The translations under genes and the position numbers were made by a program. A stretch of 64,000 nt of DNA from NCBI GenBank assembly GCA_031553005.1, contig JAVBMA010000065.1:1-64000 (forward strand), in the 5' to 3' direction. This document shows, in pieces, positions 32,225 through 40,793 of the stretch. Below the pieces are notes generated by a model, which was not told where the DNA came from, ran no database searches, and worked only from the letters and a program-made list of their open reading frames with translations. This DNA is from RGIG9379 sp031553005 (GTDB lineage: Bacteria; Bacteroidota; Bacteroidia; Bacteroidales; Paludibacteraceae). Numbering within the stretch: position 1 is the first letter of the stretch; each line of letters starts with the position of its first letter.

Positions 32225-33241
32225 ATGAAGGTTTCGGTAGTCATTTTAAATTGGAACGGCAGGCAAATGTTGGAACGTTTTTTACCTTCTGTTTGCAACT
32301 ATTCAAAAATGGATGGGGTAGAGGTCGTTGTGGCCGATAATGCTTCATCGGATGATTCCATATCTTTTCTGGAGACTTGTTATCCTGCTGTTCGACGCTT
32401 GATTCTGGAAGAGAATTATGGATTTGCCGAAGGATATAATCGGGCTTTGGCACAGTTGGATTCCGAGTATTTTGTGTTGCTGAATTCCGACGTGGAGGTT
32501 ACCGAAGGATGGTTGGAGCCTGTGATAAACTATATGGACAATCATCCGGATGTTGCTGCATGCCAGCCAAAAATCCGTTCCTGTTCGGATAAGGAGTATT
32601 TTGAACATGCGGGGGCGTGCGGTGGTTTTATAGATATGTTTGGTTATCCTTTTTGCCGTGGACGTATTCTTAATGTATTGGAAAAAGATAGTGGGCAATA
32701 TGATACGATAACGGATATTTTTTGGGCTTCGGGAGCTGCTCTTTTTGTTTGTGCCGGAGAGTTTCGGAGAAATGGAGGGCTTGACAAGAATTTCTTTGCC
32801 CACATGGAAGAAATTGATTTCTGCTGGCGTTTGAGAAGTCGCGGAAAAAGGATTGTTTGTGTACCTCAAAGCATAGTTTACCATGTCGGCGGAGGAACGT
32901 TGAATGCGGATAACCCGCATAAGACTTTTCTGAATTTCAGGAATAATCTTTTGATGATTTATAAAAATGAACTTCCGGAAAGGTTGAAGAAAGTTCTTTT
33001 TGTCCGTTTCTTTTTGGATTATGCTGCTGCATTTGTGTTTTTATTGAAAAGGGATGTCCCGAATTGTAAAGCCGTTTTCTCGGCAAGAAAAGAGTTTCAT
33101 CAGATGAAGCCATCGTATTCGGATATAAGAACGAACAACCTGGAGCAGACGGTAAACAAATATATTGCGGAGATTTTCCACCAGAGTATTATTCTGAATT
33201 TTTATTTCAGAAGGATTAAGAAATTTCAGGAATGGAGATAA
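32225..33241 (+). CDS. Family 2 glycosyltransferase
   Basis: The 338-residue enzyme is a GT-A type glycosyltransferase of the rhamnosyl-/WcaA-like group: VSVVILNWNGRQMLERFLPS at the start, VVVADNASSDDSI, and the metal-binding D-x-D equivalent LLNSDVEV. The acceptor region FWASGAALFVCAGEFRRNGG and EEIDFCWRLRSRG are typical. The start is ATG 32225; an earlier in-frame TTG is encoded within the GGTGAAA repeat and is unlikely. It ends 7 bp before the exosortase-like gene, so the two are co-expressed. Product probably a cell-surface glycan or glycolipid. Confidence 0.92.
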   Translation: MKVSVVILNWNGRQMLERFLPSVCNYSKMDGVEVVVADNASSDDSISFLETCYPAVRRLILEENYGFAEGYNRALAQLDSEYFVLLNSDVEVTEGWLEPVINYMDNHPDVAACQPKIRSCSDKEYFEHAGACGGFIDMFGYPFCRGRILNVLEKDSGQYDTITDIFWASGAALFVCAGEFRRNGGLDKNFFAHMEEIDFCWRLRSRGKRIVCVPQSIVYHVGGGTLNADNPHKTFLNFRNNLLMIYKNELPERLKKVLFVRFFLDYAAAFVFLLKRDVPNCKAVFSARKEFHQMKPSYSDIRTNNLEQTVNKYIAEIFHQSIILNFYFRRIKKFQEWR

Positions 33242-33248
33242 ATTATTT

Positions 33249-33824
33249 ATGGAAAAAATTGAACAAATAAAAGAATTTATTGAACCTTATAAAGGGATTA
33301 TTCGTTTTCTTTTAGCAATGTTTGTTGCCAACCTTATCTGGAAAATTTCTATAAAAGGAAATGAAAACAGCATAGACGACGTCTTGTTGTTTCAAGTTGC
33401 AGATATTTCAGGGTTTTTCTATATAATCACTCAATCGGTTTCGGATTCGGTCTACTTTATTTTGCATAAAATATTGGGAATGAATTTGTCTGTGAATGGT
33501 TTTATATTCCGTTTTGATACCGGAGAAGCGATAGGCATTGTGTGGGGTTGCTCGGGTATAAAACAGATGTTTATTTTTACTGTTATCATGCTCTTCAGTT
33601 ATGGTAGTTGGAAAAATAAGCTGTGGTTTATCCCTCTTGGCTTGCTTGCCTGTTACGGCTTGAATATTTTCCGCATTGTTGTTTTGTGCTTGATTGCTTA
33701 TAGATATCCACAGCAATTGGATTTATTTCATACCTACATTTTTAAATATGTTTTTTATGGAATCATATTTTTGATTTGGCTCGTTTGGAATGAAAAGTAC
33801 GGAAGTGAAAGAGTTGAAAAGTGA
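33249..33824 (+). CDS. Exosortase/archaeosortase-like transpeptidase
   Basis: The 191-residue polytopic membrane protein shows the three catalytic positions of exosortases: C101 in VWGCSGIKQM, R142 in LNIFRIVVLC and H161 in DLFHTYIFKYVFYG, with the family's usual spacing (about 41 and 19 residues) and each at the edge of a predicted helix. Exosortases cleave a C-terminal sorting signal and attach the protein to a lipid or polysaccharide carrier. It follows a lipid acyltransferase and a glycosyltransferase by a few bp, which suits glycolipid attachment. No candidate substrate with a C-terminal helix plus basic tail is in the window. The end lies in the GGTGAAA repeat. Confidence 0.75.
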   Translation: MEKIEQIKEFIEPYKGIIRFLLAMFVANLIWKISIKGNENSIDDVLLFQVADISGFFYIITQSVSDSVYFILHKILGMNLSVNGFIFRFDTGEAIGIVWGCSGIKQMFIFTVIMLFSYGSWKNKLWFIPLGLLACYGLNIFRIVVLCLIAYRYPQQLDLFHTYIFKYVFYGIIFLIWLVWNEKYGSERVEK

Positions 33825-33935
33825 AAGGTGAAAGTTAAGTTATTTACATTTATTTTACTTTGAATTTAACTGTTTTATTTGCTGATTACGGAATAGAAAT
33901 CCGAGTTGCCTAATTAATAAACGTATCGCCTTTTT

Positions 33936-34703
33936 ATGAAAAAATATATTATAATAATCGGATTCATATCATTCTTCTCTTTTTTCTCATTCTCTCAGTG
34001 TATTGATAAAAATCAAGCATTCAGGGTGGGTGAGGAGATGAATTATTATGCTTATTATAACTGGGGAAAATTATGGGTTAAAGCCGGAGAAGCCTCTTTT
34101 TGTGTCAGTGAAAATGATGATAACTACCTTTTTACTGTAAAAGCCAAAAATCTTCCGGGGTGGGACTGGCTCTATCATTTGGAGACAATACATGAGGCCG
34201 GAATGAGCAAAAAGCAGTTGAAGCCAGTCTTTTTACGGGCAGCAACTATTGAAAATAAAAACTGGTCGAAAGAGGAGTATACGTATAAGAAAAATACTGT
34301 TTATAAATATTTTGAAAACAAAAAATATCCCAATGGGAAAGATACCCTTTACTCGCATGTTCCTTGTACATGGGATGTTATTAACGCCGTTTATATTGCC
34401 CGTAATATAGATTTGAGAAGTGTTCCTATGGGCAAACCGATTCCGTTTTACCTTAATTTTGGTGATGCTACCCATACTATTTATGGAAAAGTGCTGAAGA
34501 GAGAGCGGATAAAAAACAGGGAAGGAGAGGTGTTTGATTGCCTGAAGTGCTCTGCAACCGTTGTTTCGGGAACTATTTTTGCTGACGGTAAACCCGTTTA
34601 TGTCTGGGTTACTAATGACACACGCCAAATACCCGTATTAGTCGAATCTCAAATAAGCATCGGGTCAATAAAGGTCTTTCTATACAACTATAAAGAGAGG
34701 TGA
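33936..34703 (+). CDS. DUF3108 domain periplasmic protein
   Basis: The 255-residue secreted protein has a signal peptide (1-21, FFSFSQC; the cysteine may be lipidated but the lipobox is poor) and a DUF3108 domain: FRVGEEMNYYAYYNWGKLWVKAG at the start, then GWDWLYHLETIHEAGMS and TYGKVLKRERIKNREGEVFDCLKC. DUF3108 is a beta-barrel-like fold of unknown function found near envelope genes. It lies 111 bp after the exosortase-like gene in the same direction. The stop codon is in the GGTGAAA hairpin shared with the convergent nitroreductase. Confidence 0.85.
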   Translation: MKKYIIIIGFISFFSFFSFSQCIDKNQAFRVGEEMNYYAYYNWGKLWVKAGEASFCVSENDDNYLFTVKAKNLPGWDWLYHLETIHEAGMSKKQLKPVFLRAATIENKNWSKEEYTYKKNTVYKYFENKKYPNGKDTLYSHVPCTWDVINAVYIARNIDLRSVPMGKPIPFYLNFGDATHTIYGKVLKRERIKNREGEVFDCLKCSATVVSGTIFADGKPVYVWVTNDTRQIPVLVESQISIGSIKVFLYNYKER

Positions 34704-34758
34704 AAATTGAAAGGTGAAAGGTGAAAGCAAAGAAACTTTCATCTTTCAATTTTCACCT
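34695..34758. terminator. GGTGAAA hairpin between convergent genes
   Basis: GAGAGGTGAAAATTGAAAGG and following copies (34695-34727) pair with CTTTCATCTTTCAATTTTCA and CCTC (34734-34758). It covers the stop codons of the DUF3108 gene and the nitroreductase gene, repeating the arrangement at 4048-4128. Confidence 0.75.
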
Positions 34759-35496
34759 CATAAAGCCTTGTTCTTTTAAGAATTCAAGAAAAGATGTTGA
34801 GAAGAACTCGTTATCGGCTTTCTTGTAGCGTATATCCGTGAAAATCTGAGCTAGTGTTTCCTTGTTGTTTTCGGCAATATATTTTTTATTTTCCGCCAGA
34901 CTTTCCTTATGGGCGTATATTTGGTCGATAGCTTCTGCTGTATAATCCTTGTATGTTTCGGAATGAATAAGGCTTTCTGCCGGAAGGCGGTCGACCTGAG
35001 CCGGATTTTCATCCGGATAGCCAAGGGTAATAGTCGCGACAGGCACTACAAATTTTGGAAGGTTTAATATTTCTGCTATTTTCTTTGCGTTGTAGGTAAC
35101 TGTACCAAGATAACAAATTCCCAACCCTTTGCTTTCAGCGGCGATACAAAAAGTTTGAGCAACGAGCAAGGTATCAATAGCAGCTGTCAGGAACGAAAGG
35201 AAATTGTCGTATCCGGGGCTGGCGTTCCGCTGTTCGCACCATTTATTGAAACGATTATAGTCTGCACAGAATGTCAGTGAAACAGGAGCGTTTTTATATG
35301 TAGGCTGATTGAAATGAGTAGGAGCCAGACGCTCTTTTTGTTTCTCGTCTTTTGTTACTACTACGCTGTATAGTTGCATATTTCCGGTAGTAGAAGCCCT
35401 GAATGCAGCTTCCAATAATTCTGCAATAAGTTTATCATCAACATCTTTTTGCTGATACTTCCGGATAGTTTTTCTACTGTTCAAAAAATCTAACAT
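34753..35496 (-). CDS. Nitroreductase family flavoprotein (NfsA/FRP-like)
   Basis: The 247-residue cytosolic FMN enzyme is expected to reduce nitro compounds, quinones or flavins with NAD(P)H. MLDFLNSRKTIRKYQQKDVDD carries the family's R-R/K-S/T-I-R-x-Y FMN-binding start, then AAFRASTTGNMQLYSVVV and GICYLGTVTYNAKKIAEIL. An Nfs-type tail (VDRLPAESLIHSETYKDY) is present. The stop (AGG TGA) lies in the GGTGAAA repeat. It is not related closely to the shorter nitroreductase at 39.9 kb. Confidence 0.88.
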   Translation of the reverse strand: MLDFLNSRKTIRKYQQKDVDDKLIAELLEAAFRASTTGNMQLYSVVVTKDEKQKERLAPTHFNQPTYKNAPVSLTFCADYNRFNKWCEQRNASPGYDNFLSFLTAAIDTLLVAQTFCIAAESKGLGICYLGTVTYNAKKIAEILNLPKFVVPVATITLGYPDENPAQVDRLPAESLIHSETYKDYTAEAIDQIYAHKESLAENKKYIAENNKETLAQIFTDIRYKKADNEFFSTSFLEFLKEQGFMR

Positions 35497-35502
35497 GTGT
35501 AT

Positions 35503-35605
35503 ATCTATTAAGTAGTTACAAGTTATTAGTTACAAGTTACCAGTCTATTAATGAAACAATAAATATCTAAAAACACGTCATTAAATATTTACAATTACTT
35601 AATAT
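35503..35605 (+). repeat. GTTACAAGTTAC-type dispersed repeat, copy 3
   Basis: ATTAAGTAGTTACAAG, TTAGTTACAAGTTACC, TCTATTAATGAAACAATAAA and TCATTAAATATTTACAATTA match copies at 25163-25240 (direct) and 15307-15408 (inverted). It lies between the dsbD and nitroreductase genes. Confidence 0.8.
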
Positions 35606-35609
35606 TAGT

Positions 35610-37589
35610 TCATTTCAAATTCTTTTTATTGAAATTCTCCAATCCTGTTTCCAGGAATGATATAAAATCCTTGGTGTTTTCGGAGAAAGCATAAGGATGG
35701 TTTAACACATTGCCTTCATTGTCGAGTATGACATAGAAAGGCTGTGCGTTGGCTCCGAATTTAGAGCGTTGCAGGTAACTCCATTTGTCTCCGACTGTTT
35801 TTATCTCTTTCTCTTTTCCATTTTCTGTAACGCGCATCGGTTCGTTCAGGATTTTCCTGTCGTCGACAAAAAGTGTCACCAATACAAAATTTCCGGTCAA
35901 CAGGTTACTGACTTGCGGGTCGCTCCAAACAGTAGTTTCCATTTTGCGGCAATTGACACAACCATAACCCGAGAAATCGACCACAACAGGTTTTTTGTGT
36001 TCGGAAGCATATCGCATCGCTTCGTCGTAATCTTCGAATTGGGCATGTACATTACTGTCATACAGATTCAGGTCCTGAGTGAACATCGGCGGTGTAAATG
36101 CACTGATTGCTTTTAACGGAGCTCCGAATAAGCCCGGAATCAGGTACATTACAAATGCAAATGTAAAGATGGAGAGCATAAACCTCGGTACGGTAACAAT
36201 TTCTACCGGGTCATCACCGTGGAAACGGATTTTGCCTAATAGATAGAGTCCAAGAAGGAAGAAAATAACAATCCAGAAGACGATGAAAATTTCACGGTCT
36301 AATATATGCCAACCGTAAGCTAAATCGGCTACAGAGAGAAATTTTAGCGCAAAAGCCAGTTCCAAGAATCCAAGGACTACTTTTACGGAGTTGAGCCATC
36401 CTCCCGAACGCGGAAGGTTGTGTAGCCAGCTCGGGAAAAAGGCAAATATGGTAAAAGGTCCTGCCAAAGCGAGGGCAAATCCCAGCATTCCTATGGCAGG
36501 AGCCATTATGTTTCCTCCGACAGAGACATGCACTAATAGTGTCCCGATAATTGGTCCTGTGCAGGAGAAGGAGACAATAACCAATGTGAATGCCATTAGC
36601 AGAATACTGAAAAAACCTGCGGTTTTGTCTGCTTTATTGTCAATTTTCGAACTCCACGTAGCAGGCAGCGCAATGTCGAATCCTCCGAAAAAGGAGATGG
36701 CAAAGAGTACTAGCAGGGCAAATATAAAGACATTGAATATGGCGTTCGTAGAGAGGCTATTGAGTGCACTGGCGCCAAAAAGGACGGTTATTATCAGACC
36801 TACTACAACATAAATAAGTATGATGGAAAGTCCGTATGCCAATGCTGCTTTTTTTCCTTTTTCCGGTTTTTTTCCGCGTTTCAGAAAGAAACTGACGGTC
36901 ATCGGGATAATTGGCCAGACACATGGGGTAACAATAGCGATGAGTCCGCCTAATATTCCTTTCAGGAAGATAAGCCAAAGAGGGGCTTCATCAGCACTTG
37001 TATCCTTATAGCTATATGTGTTCATTTCATCAATGACAGGCTTCCAGTAGTCTGTTTCTTTTTTGCTTTTTATGGGGGAAAATGAAAACAATCCCGAACT
37101 TTCGTTCCCATTAACAACGGCTGCGTTTTTTTCCTCGTTTCCTATCGAAAAAGGTTCCCTTGCCGGAGGAAGACAGGTTACGTCATTGCATGCCATGTAC
37201 TCCGCAAACCCTTTTACCTGATAGTCTTTTTTATCTTTTATTTTTATTTTCTGGGTAAAAACCGCTTCGTTTTCATACCAACTTAAAACCATGTTGTAAG
37301 TTGGTTCATATTTTTTTTCGAGCTTGGAATTACAGACGGGTAGTCCGATAGTTTCGGCATTTTTTAACTCTTCGAAAACAAAAACAGTTGGCATAGGACC
37401 GTCTTTGGGAAGGCTTGTTCCGTATATATGCCATCCTTTTTCTATGGTTGCCAGAAAGGTAACCGTAATTTCATCTTTGTCGTTAACTTCGGAAGAGGTA
37501 ATTTTCCATGTAACCGGTTCGAATATCTGTGCTTTCAGTGAAGTTACAGCACATAAAATAAGGAGAAATAATAATGCTCTTTTTTTCAT
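35610..37589 (-). CDS. dsbD: Thiol:disulfide interchange protein DsbD
   Basis: This inner-membrane protein transfers electrons from cytoplasmic thioredoxin to periplasmic thiol pathways. The 659-residue product has a signal peptide (1-20), an N-terminal Ig-like domain with CNDVTCLPP, an eight-helix CcdA-type core (residues ~200-470) with the paired cysteines in VTPCVWPIIP and SFSCTGPIIG, and a C-terminal thioredoxin domain with GYGCVNCRKME near residue 540. All three disulfide pairs of the cascade are present. It is monocistronic. Confidence 0.96.
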   Translation of the reverse strand: MKKRALLFLLILCAVTSLKAQIFEPVTWKITSSEVNDKDEITVTFLATIEKGWHIYGTSLPKDGPMPTVFVFEELKNAETIGLPVCNSKLEKKYEPTYNMVLSWYENEAVFTQKIKIKDKKDYQVKGFAEYMACNDVTCLPPAREPFSIGNEEKNAAVVNGNESSGLFSFSPIKSKKETDYWKPVIDEMNTYSYKDTSADEAPLWLIFLKGILGGLIAIVTPCVWPIIPMTVSFFLKRGKKPEKGKKAALAYGLSIILIYVVVGLIITVLFGASALNSLSTNAIFNVFIFALLVLFAISFFGGFDIALPATWSSKIDNKADKTAGFFSILLMAFTLVIVSFSCTGPIIGTLLVHVSVGGNIMAPAIGMLGFALALAGPFTIFAFFPSWLHNLPRSGGWLNSVKVVLGFLELAFALKFLSVADLAYGWHILDREIFIVFWIVIFFLLGLYLLGKIRFHGDDPVEIVTVPRFMLSIFTFAFVMYLIPGLFGAPLKAISAFTPPMFTQDLNLYDSNVHAQFEDYDEAMRYASEHKKPVVVDFSGYGCVNCRKMETTVWSDPQVSNLLTGNFVLVTLFVDDRKILNEPMRVTENGKEKEIKTVGDKWSYLQRSKFGANAQPFYVILDNEGNVLNHPYAFSENTKDFISFLETGLENFNKKNLK

Positions 37590-37683
37590 TTTGCAAATAG
37601 TTACAAGTTTTGAATCTGCTAATAACTTATTGGAGCAAGTACATTGAAAGTTCCGTTTGTACCACCGACGTGGTTATTTTCTT

Positions 37684-37983
37684 TTAAATGGTGGAGTCCA
37701 CACATGCACGGCTTTCCAAGACTTCCCTGATAATTTTGGATACAGCCTGATGGCTCGGATGAATAGCGTAGACTTCCAGGTCTTCCATCGATTTGTGGGT
37801 AGTAGTAAGGACTATGTCATACTGTTCTTTAGTATTTTCATTAACGCCTACTTCAATGCTTTGCAACTCTTTGATTATTGTTTTCAGGTTCAATAATCCT
37901 AATTTGATTTGATTTATCTTTCTTGTTTTTTCCTCTTCGGAAGAAAATTCTTTTAGTTTGAAAAGTACGATATGTTTTACCAT
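37684..37983 (-). CDS. Dabb family (stress-responsive A/B barrel) protein
   Basis: The 99-residue cytosolic protein starts MVKHIVLFKLKEFSSEEEKT and contains YDIVLTTTHKSMEDLEVYAIHPSHQAVSKII, the typical Dabb pattern of a dimeric ferredoxin-like barrel (H-x-V-x-F/W-K; Y-x-x-H-P-x-H). Function in bacteria is mostly unknown. TATATTTG at 38011-38018 (minus) is a plausible -7 box 28 bp upstream. It lies about 95 bp upstream of dsbD. Confidence 0.88.
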   Translation of the reverse strand: MVKHIVLFKLKEFSSEEEKTRKINQIKLGLLNLKTIIKELQSIEVGVNENTKEQYDIVLTTTHKSMEDLEVYAIHPSHQAVSKIIREVLESRACVDSTI

Positions 37984-38530
37984 GATTTTAATAAAATACG
38001 ATTATTAGCGCAAATATACGATTTTCGTAAAAGAGTAGAATTGTCTTAAATCACAAAATTATAAAAAATCCATATTCAGGAAAGTTGGACAGATATCGTC
38101 AAAATAGAAAAGCCCCGCGAAAGCGGGGCTTTATCGAAGATATACTTTTTGATATTATGGCAGATAACAAAAGGAGTCTATCTTTTTATTTTAACTTGGG
38201 TTCAATATAATTTTTGTATAAAAATTGATTCTCGAATAAACTAAGAAAATATTGAAAATTCTTACCACAAAGCAATTAGATGTCCTCAAGCCGGACAAGC
38301 TCTTACTTTTTTCCAGCAGCTGAAAAAAGTAAGCAAAAAAAGCCGCTGCTGTGGATTCTTCGCTAAAAATCATCTGCGTTACACTAAAACGTTTTAAACT
38401 CCTCCCTACGGTCGTCAAACAGAAAACGTTTTTTAACGCTTCACTCCGAAGATTTTCTTAACGCTTCGCCTCCAAGGCGGAGAGAGCAGCAGAGCCTTTG
38501 GTAAGAAGACGTTTTTATGTTGAACTTACA
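37984..38530. other. Gene-free region with a strong terminator and repeat-like sequence
   Basis: The region holds the Dabb promoter word (38011-38018), a GC-rich hairpin AAAGCCCCGC / GCGGGGCTTT with loop GAAA (38109-38132) that reads as a terminator in both directions, and at 38270-38510 a low-complexity segment with inverted words (CTTTTTTCCAGCAGCTGAAA, AAAACGTTTT, CGCCTCCAAGGCGGAG). No believable protein is encoded. The last part resembles repetitive spacer DNA common in Bacteroidota. Confidence 0.6.
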
Positions 38531-39307
38531 TTATTTTACGTAAATCAAATTGTCCAAACATACATAGGCGGGAGTGTTCATGTAATCCATATATGTGTCG
38601 GAAGAAGACATTGAAATTTCAATTCTATTTATTTTACCCAGTGCAGATAAATCTACTTTGGTCCATTCAGAGCAGATATATGATTTTCCGGACTGAAAAT
38701 CAGCTAAGTAAAAATCCTTAGTTCCTGTAATATTTCCCTGAGCATTGTATCCTGTAAATATCACTTTGAACCAATCGCCCGCTGTAAAAGCAGTTGAAAA
38801 AGGATTCCCGTCTTTCAATACGTAATAGGTGTAAGTGGAATTGTTGACCATTACACTATGTATTGTCTTTTCTACTCCCGTTTGAAATTGGAAATCGGAC
38901 GTCCCGTCAACAAATGCAATGGCAAATTTTTGAGAACCGGAAGCTCCCCCGTCTGCATATACGCTGTATTGGTTGCTAAGTTCTGGATTTGTTTTATCTG
39001 TAAGAGAAGAGCAGGCAAACCCCGACCATGAATACCATTCTTCGGTATATTTGTTGTTGAATGCAGCGATGCCGGATTTGAAGGAGCCATAGTAATTTGT
39101 TGTTATTTCTCCCCACGATTCTTCGGAAACAGGAGTACCCGATAGGTCGGAACCATTCCAATATCCGTCCGGGTTCAGGGTTACATCTTCGAAATCAATT
39201 GTGATTGTTGCGGTGTCGTCATCATCGTCTTTGTCACAAGAAGTAAAATTAAGTATTGCAGCCGTAGCCAGTAAAAAACAGAAAAAACGAAATTTAATTG
39301 CTTTCAT
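38531..39307 (-). CDS. DUF4465 lipoprotein under cobalamin riboswitch control
   Basis: The 258-residue product is a lipoprotein (lipobox NFTSC, acylated C24, then DKDDDDD as a surface-export-like acidic signal). It has a DUF4465 domain: ITIDFEDVTLNPDGYWNGSD, FNNKYTEEWYSWSGFACSS, TDKTN...NQYSVYADGGASG, and a C-terminal LDNLIYV strand. DUF4465 proteins occur in Bacteroides corrinoid-uptake loci, and to my recollection the B12-binding BtuH belongs here. The start is ATG 39307. The riboswitch at 39485-39690 supports a role in binding cobalamin at the cell surface. No btuB or btuG homologue is adjacent. Confidence 0.82.
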   Translation of the reverse strand: MKAIKFRFFCFLLATAAILNFTSCDKDDDDDTATITIDFEDVTLNPDGYWNGSDLSGTPVSEESWGEITTNYYGSFKSGIAAFNNKYTEEWYSWSGFACSSLTDKTNPELSNQYSVYADGGASGSQKFAIAFVDGTSDFQFQTGVEKTIHSVMVNNSTYTYYVLKDGNPFSTAFTAGDWFKVIFTGYNAQGNITGTKDFYLADFQSGKSYICSEWTKVDLSALGKINRIEISMSSSDTYMDYMNTPAYVCLDNLIYVK

Positions 39308-39484
39308 AATGAAATTAGCTTTGATATTGAACATAAAAAATTGAATTATGCTTTGCAAAACTATTTCTATGGCTCGCAATATAAATAAGAAACTGCGAAT
39401 GGTAAAAAAGAAAGAATTATACTTTTGATACTGCAAAAGGCTAATCTTTTTGCTCTTATTTCCCGAGAGCTATAGACAATAGGT

Positions 39485-39690
39485 TGAATCTGGCAGGTCT
39501 TCTGACTTATTCCATTTTATCTTACCTTCCCATCCTTCCGTCTTTCCTTACATTTGAAAAAACGTTTTTGAACAGTGGTTTGTAGTGATAAAACTTTGTG
39601 TGGAACTTACAGCAGCGGGTACTGTTCCTGATTTTCACAGGATTCCCTTTTTATCGTCATGGTTGATGACCATGAACGATACCAAAAACG
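39485..39690 (-). ncRNA. Cobalamin (B12) riboswitch
   Basis: On the minus strand the core is clear: GGGAATCCTGTGAAAATC, then AGGAACAGTACCCGCTGCTG and TAAGTTCC, the B12-box elements, followed by GGATGGGAAGG and AAGTCAGAAGACCTGCC, which is the conserved 3' P3-P6 closing element. Spacing between them fits the family. An extra hairpin (CATGGTCATCAACCATG) lies near the 5' end. It ends about 180 nt before the DUF4465 ATG, so control by translation or attenuation is possible; cobalamin would repress. Confidence 0.93.
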
Positions 39691-39693
39691 TGG

Positions 39694-39701
39694 CAAAGGT
39701 A
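39694..39701 (-). promoter_or_regulatory. -7 promoter element of the riboswitch transcript
   Basis: TACCTTTG on the minus strand just before the riboswitch. A TTG lies 17 bp upstream, slightly short of the usual 19-21. Confidence 0.6.
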
Positions 39702-39921
39702 GAAAAAATAATAGCTATCAATAGATGCTAATAGTTAAAATATGATAATTGGGTAATTGAGTCAATGATTCATTCTAAGCTAAGCGCTATGCGCTTGACT
39801 AATGAATTTTGTTGAGATGGTATATCCATTACTAAAAATGCATTGAACTGCTAATGTAACGACAAATTCTACTATTCAATAATTCTACATATCTTTGCAA
39901 AAATGTAATAAGTTTTGATTT

Positions 39922-40449
39922 ATGGTAACTTTTATAGATTTACTCCGGCAAAGAAGAAGTACCCGGAAATTTGAAAATCGTCCGGTAGAAGGCGAAAAAA
40001 TAGAACAAATTCTCAAAGCGGCACTTATGGCTCCGTCTTCCAAACGTTCTACTCCGTGGCATTTTGTGGTTGTAGATGATAAAGAAAAATTGCTAGATAT
40101 GGCAGGTAGCCGCGAAATGGGGAGTAAATTTTTAGAAAATGCACCTTTGGCTATTGTGGTACTGGCTGACGAATCTAAAAGTGATGTCTGGGTAGAAGAT
40201 GCTTCTATTGCGGCTATTTTGATGCAGTTGGCAGCCGAGGAGATAGGGCTTGGTTCGTGCTGGATTCAGGTTCGCGGACGGCGTAAGGATGAAACTATTA
40301 CTACGGAAGAGTTTTTACGGAAATTAGTTGATGCTCCGGCTGAATTGCGGATGGAGTGTATTATCGCAATCGGATACAAGGATGAGGGAAAGAAGCCTTT
40401 TGACGAGAGCAAATTGCAAATGGACAGGATTCACCGGAATTCTTTTTGA
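39922..40449 (+). CDS. Nitroreductase family protein (short type)
   Basis: The 175-residue FMN-dependent oxidoreductase has the FMN start FIDLLRQRRSTRKFENRPVE, the motif APSSKRSTPWHFVVVDD, and EEIGLGSCWIQVRGR, as in Bacteroidota NADH-linked nitroreductases of 170-180 residues. It is cytosolic with no recognisable partner. TATCTTTG at 39890-39897 is a -7 box 24 bp before the ATG. It faces away from the B12 riboswitch; the two are 220 bp apart. Confidence 0.9.
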   Translation: MVTFIDLLRQRRSTRKFENRPVEGEKIEQILKAALMAPSSKRSTPWHFVVVDDKEKLLDMAGSREMGSKFLENAPLAIVVLADESKSDVWVEDASIAAILMQLAAEEIGLGSCWIQVRGRRKDETITTEEFLRKLVDAPAELRMECIIAIGYKDEGKKPFDESKLQMDRIHRNSF

Positions 40450-40454
40450 GGATA

Positions 40455-40531
40455 GATTTTCAGATAAACAGATATTCAGATGAACAGATTGAAAAATCCG
40501 AACATCTGAATATCTGAATATCTGTTTATTT
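40455..40531. repeat. CAGATATTCAGAT-word palindrome
   Basis: CAGATAAACAGATATTCAGA and GAACAGATT face AACATCTGAATATCTGAATA and TCTGTTTA on the opposite strand, forming a hairpin of reiterated TTCAGATA words. It follows the nitroreductase stop within 10 bp and may end its transcript. The rest of 40532-40793 holds only a promoter. Confidence 0.7.
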
Positions 40532-40682
40532 GCACCTCTCTGTTATTGCTTTATAACTTTGAAAGTTTCGATTTTACCTGTTACTTGAGTTGTTTTTTTA
40601 TAAGAATGTTCTTGTTTGTGAGTTAATTAACGGATTAGTCGATTAATCAATTCTTCCGAATATCACTATGTAATTTTAAATA

Positions 40683-40712
40683 TTGTGGCATTGATTTTAT
40701 TGCATATCTTTG
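40683..40712 (+). promoter_or_regulatory. Promoter of the DUF2520 gene
   Basis: TTG (40683-40685), 19 bp, then TATCTTTG (40705-40712): a full match to the Bacteroidota consensus. Leader of about 75 nt. Confidence 0.75.
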
Positions 40713-40793
40713 CTGAACGGCTATTCAATTGCTTTATCCGATTGAATTTATATAGTTGTTGCTTAAAAGAATTTTTTCTTTTTTGTGAGAAAT

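Noticed and set aside
38191..38418. 75-codon minus-strand frame upstream of the Dabb gene
   Set aside because: It lies in low-complexity repeat-like spacer, with inverted words and no initiation site; treated as non-coding.
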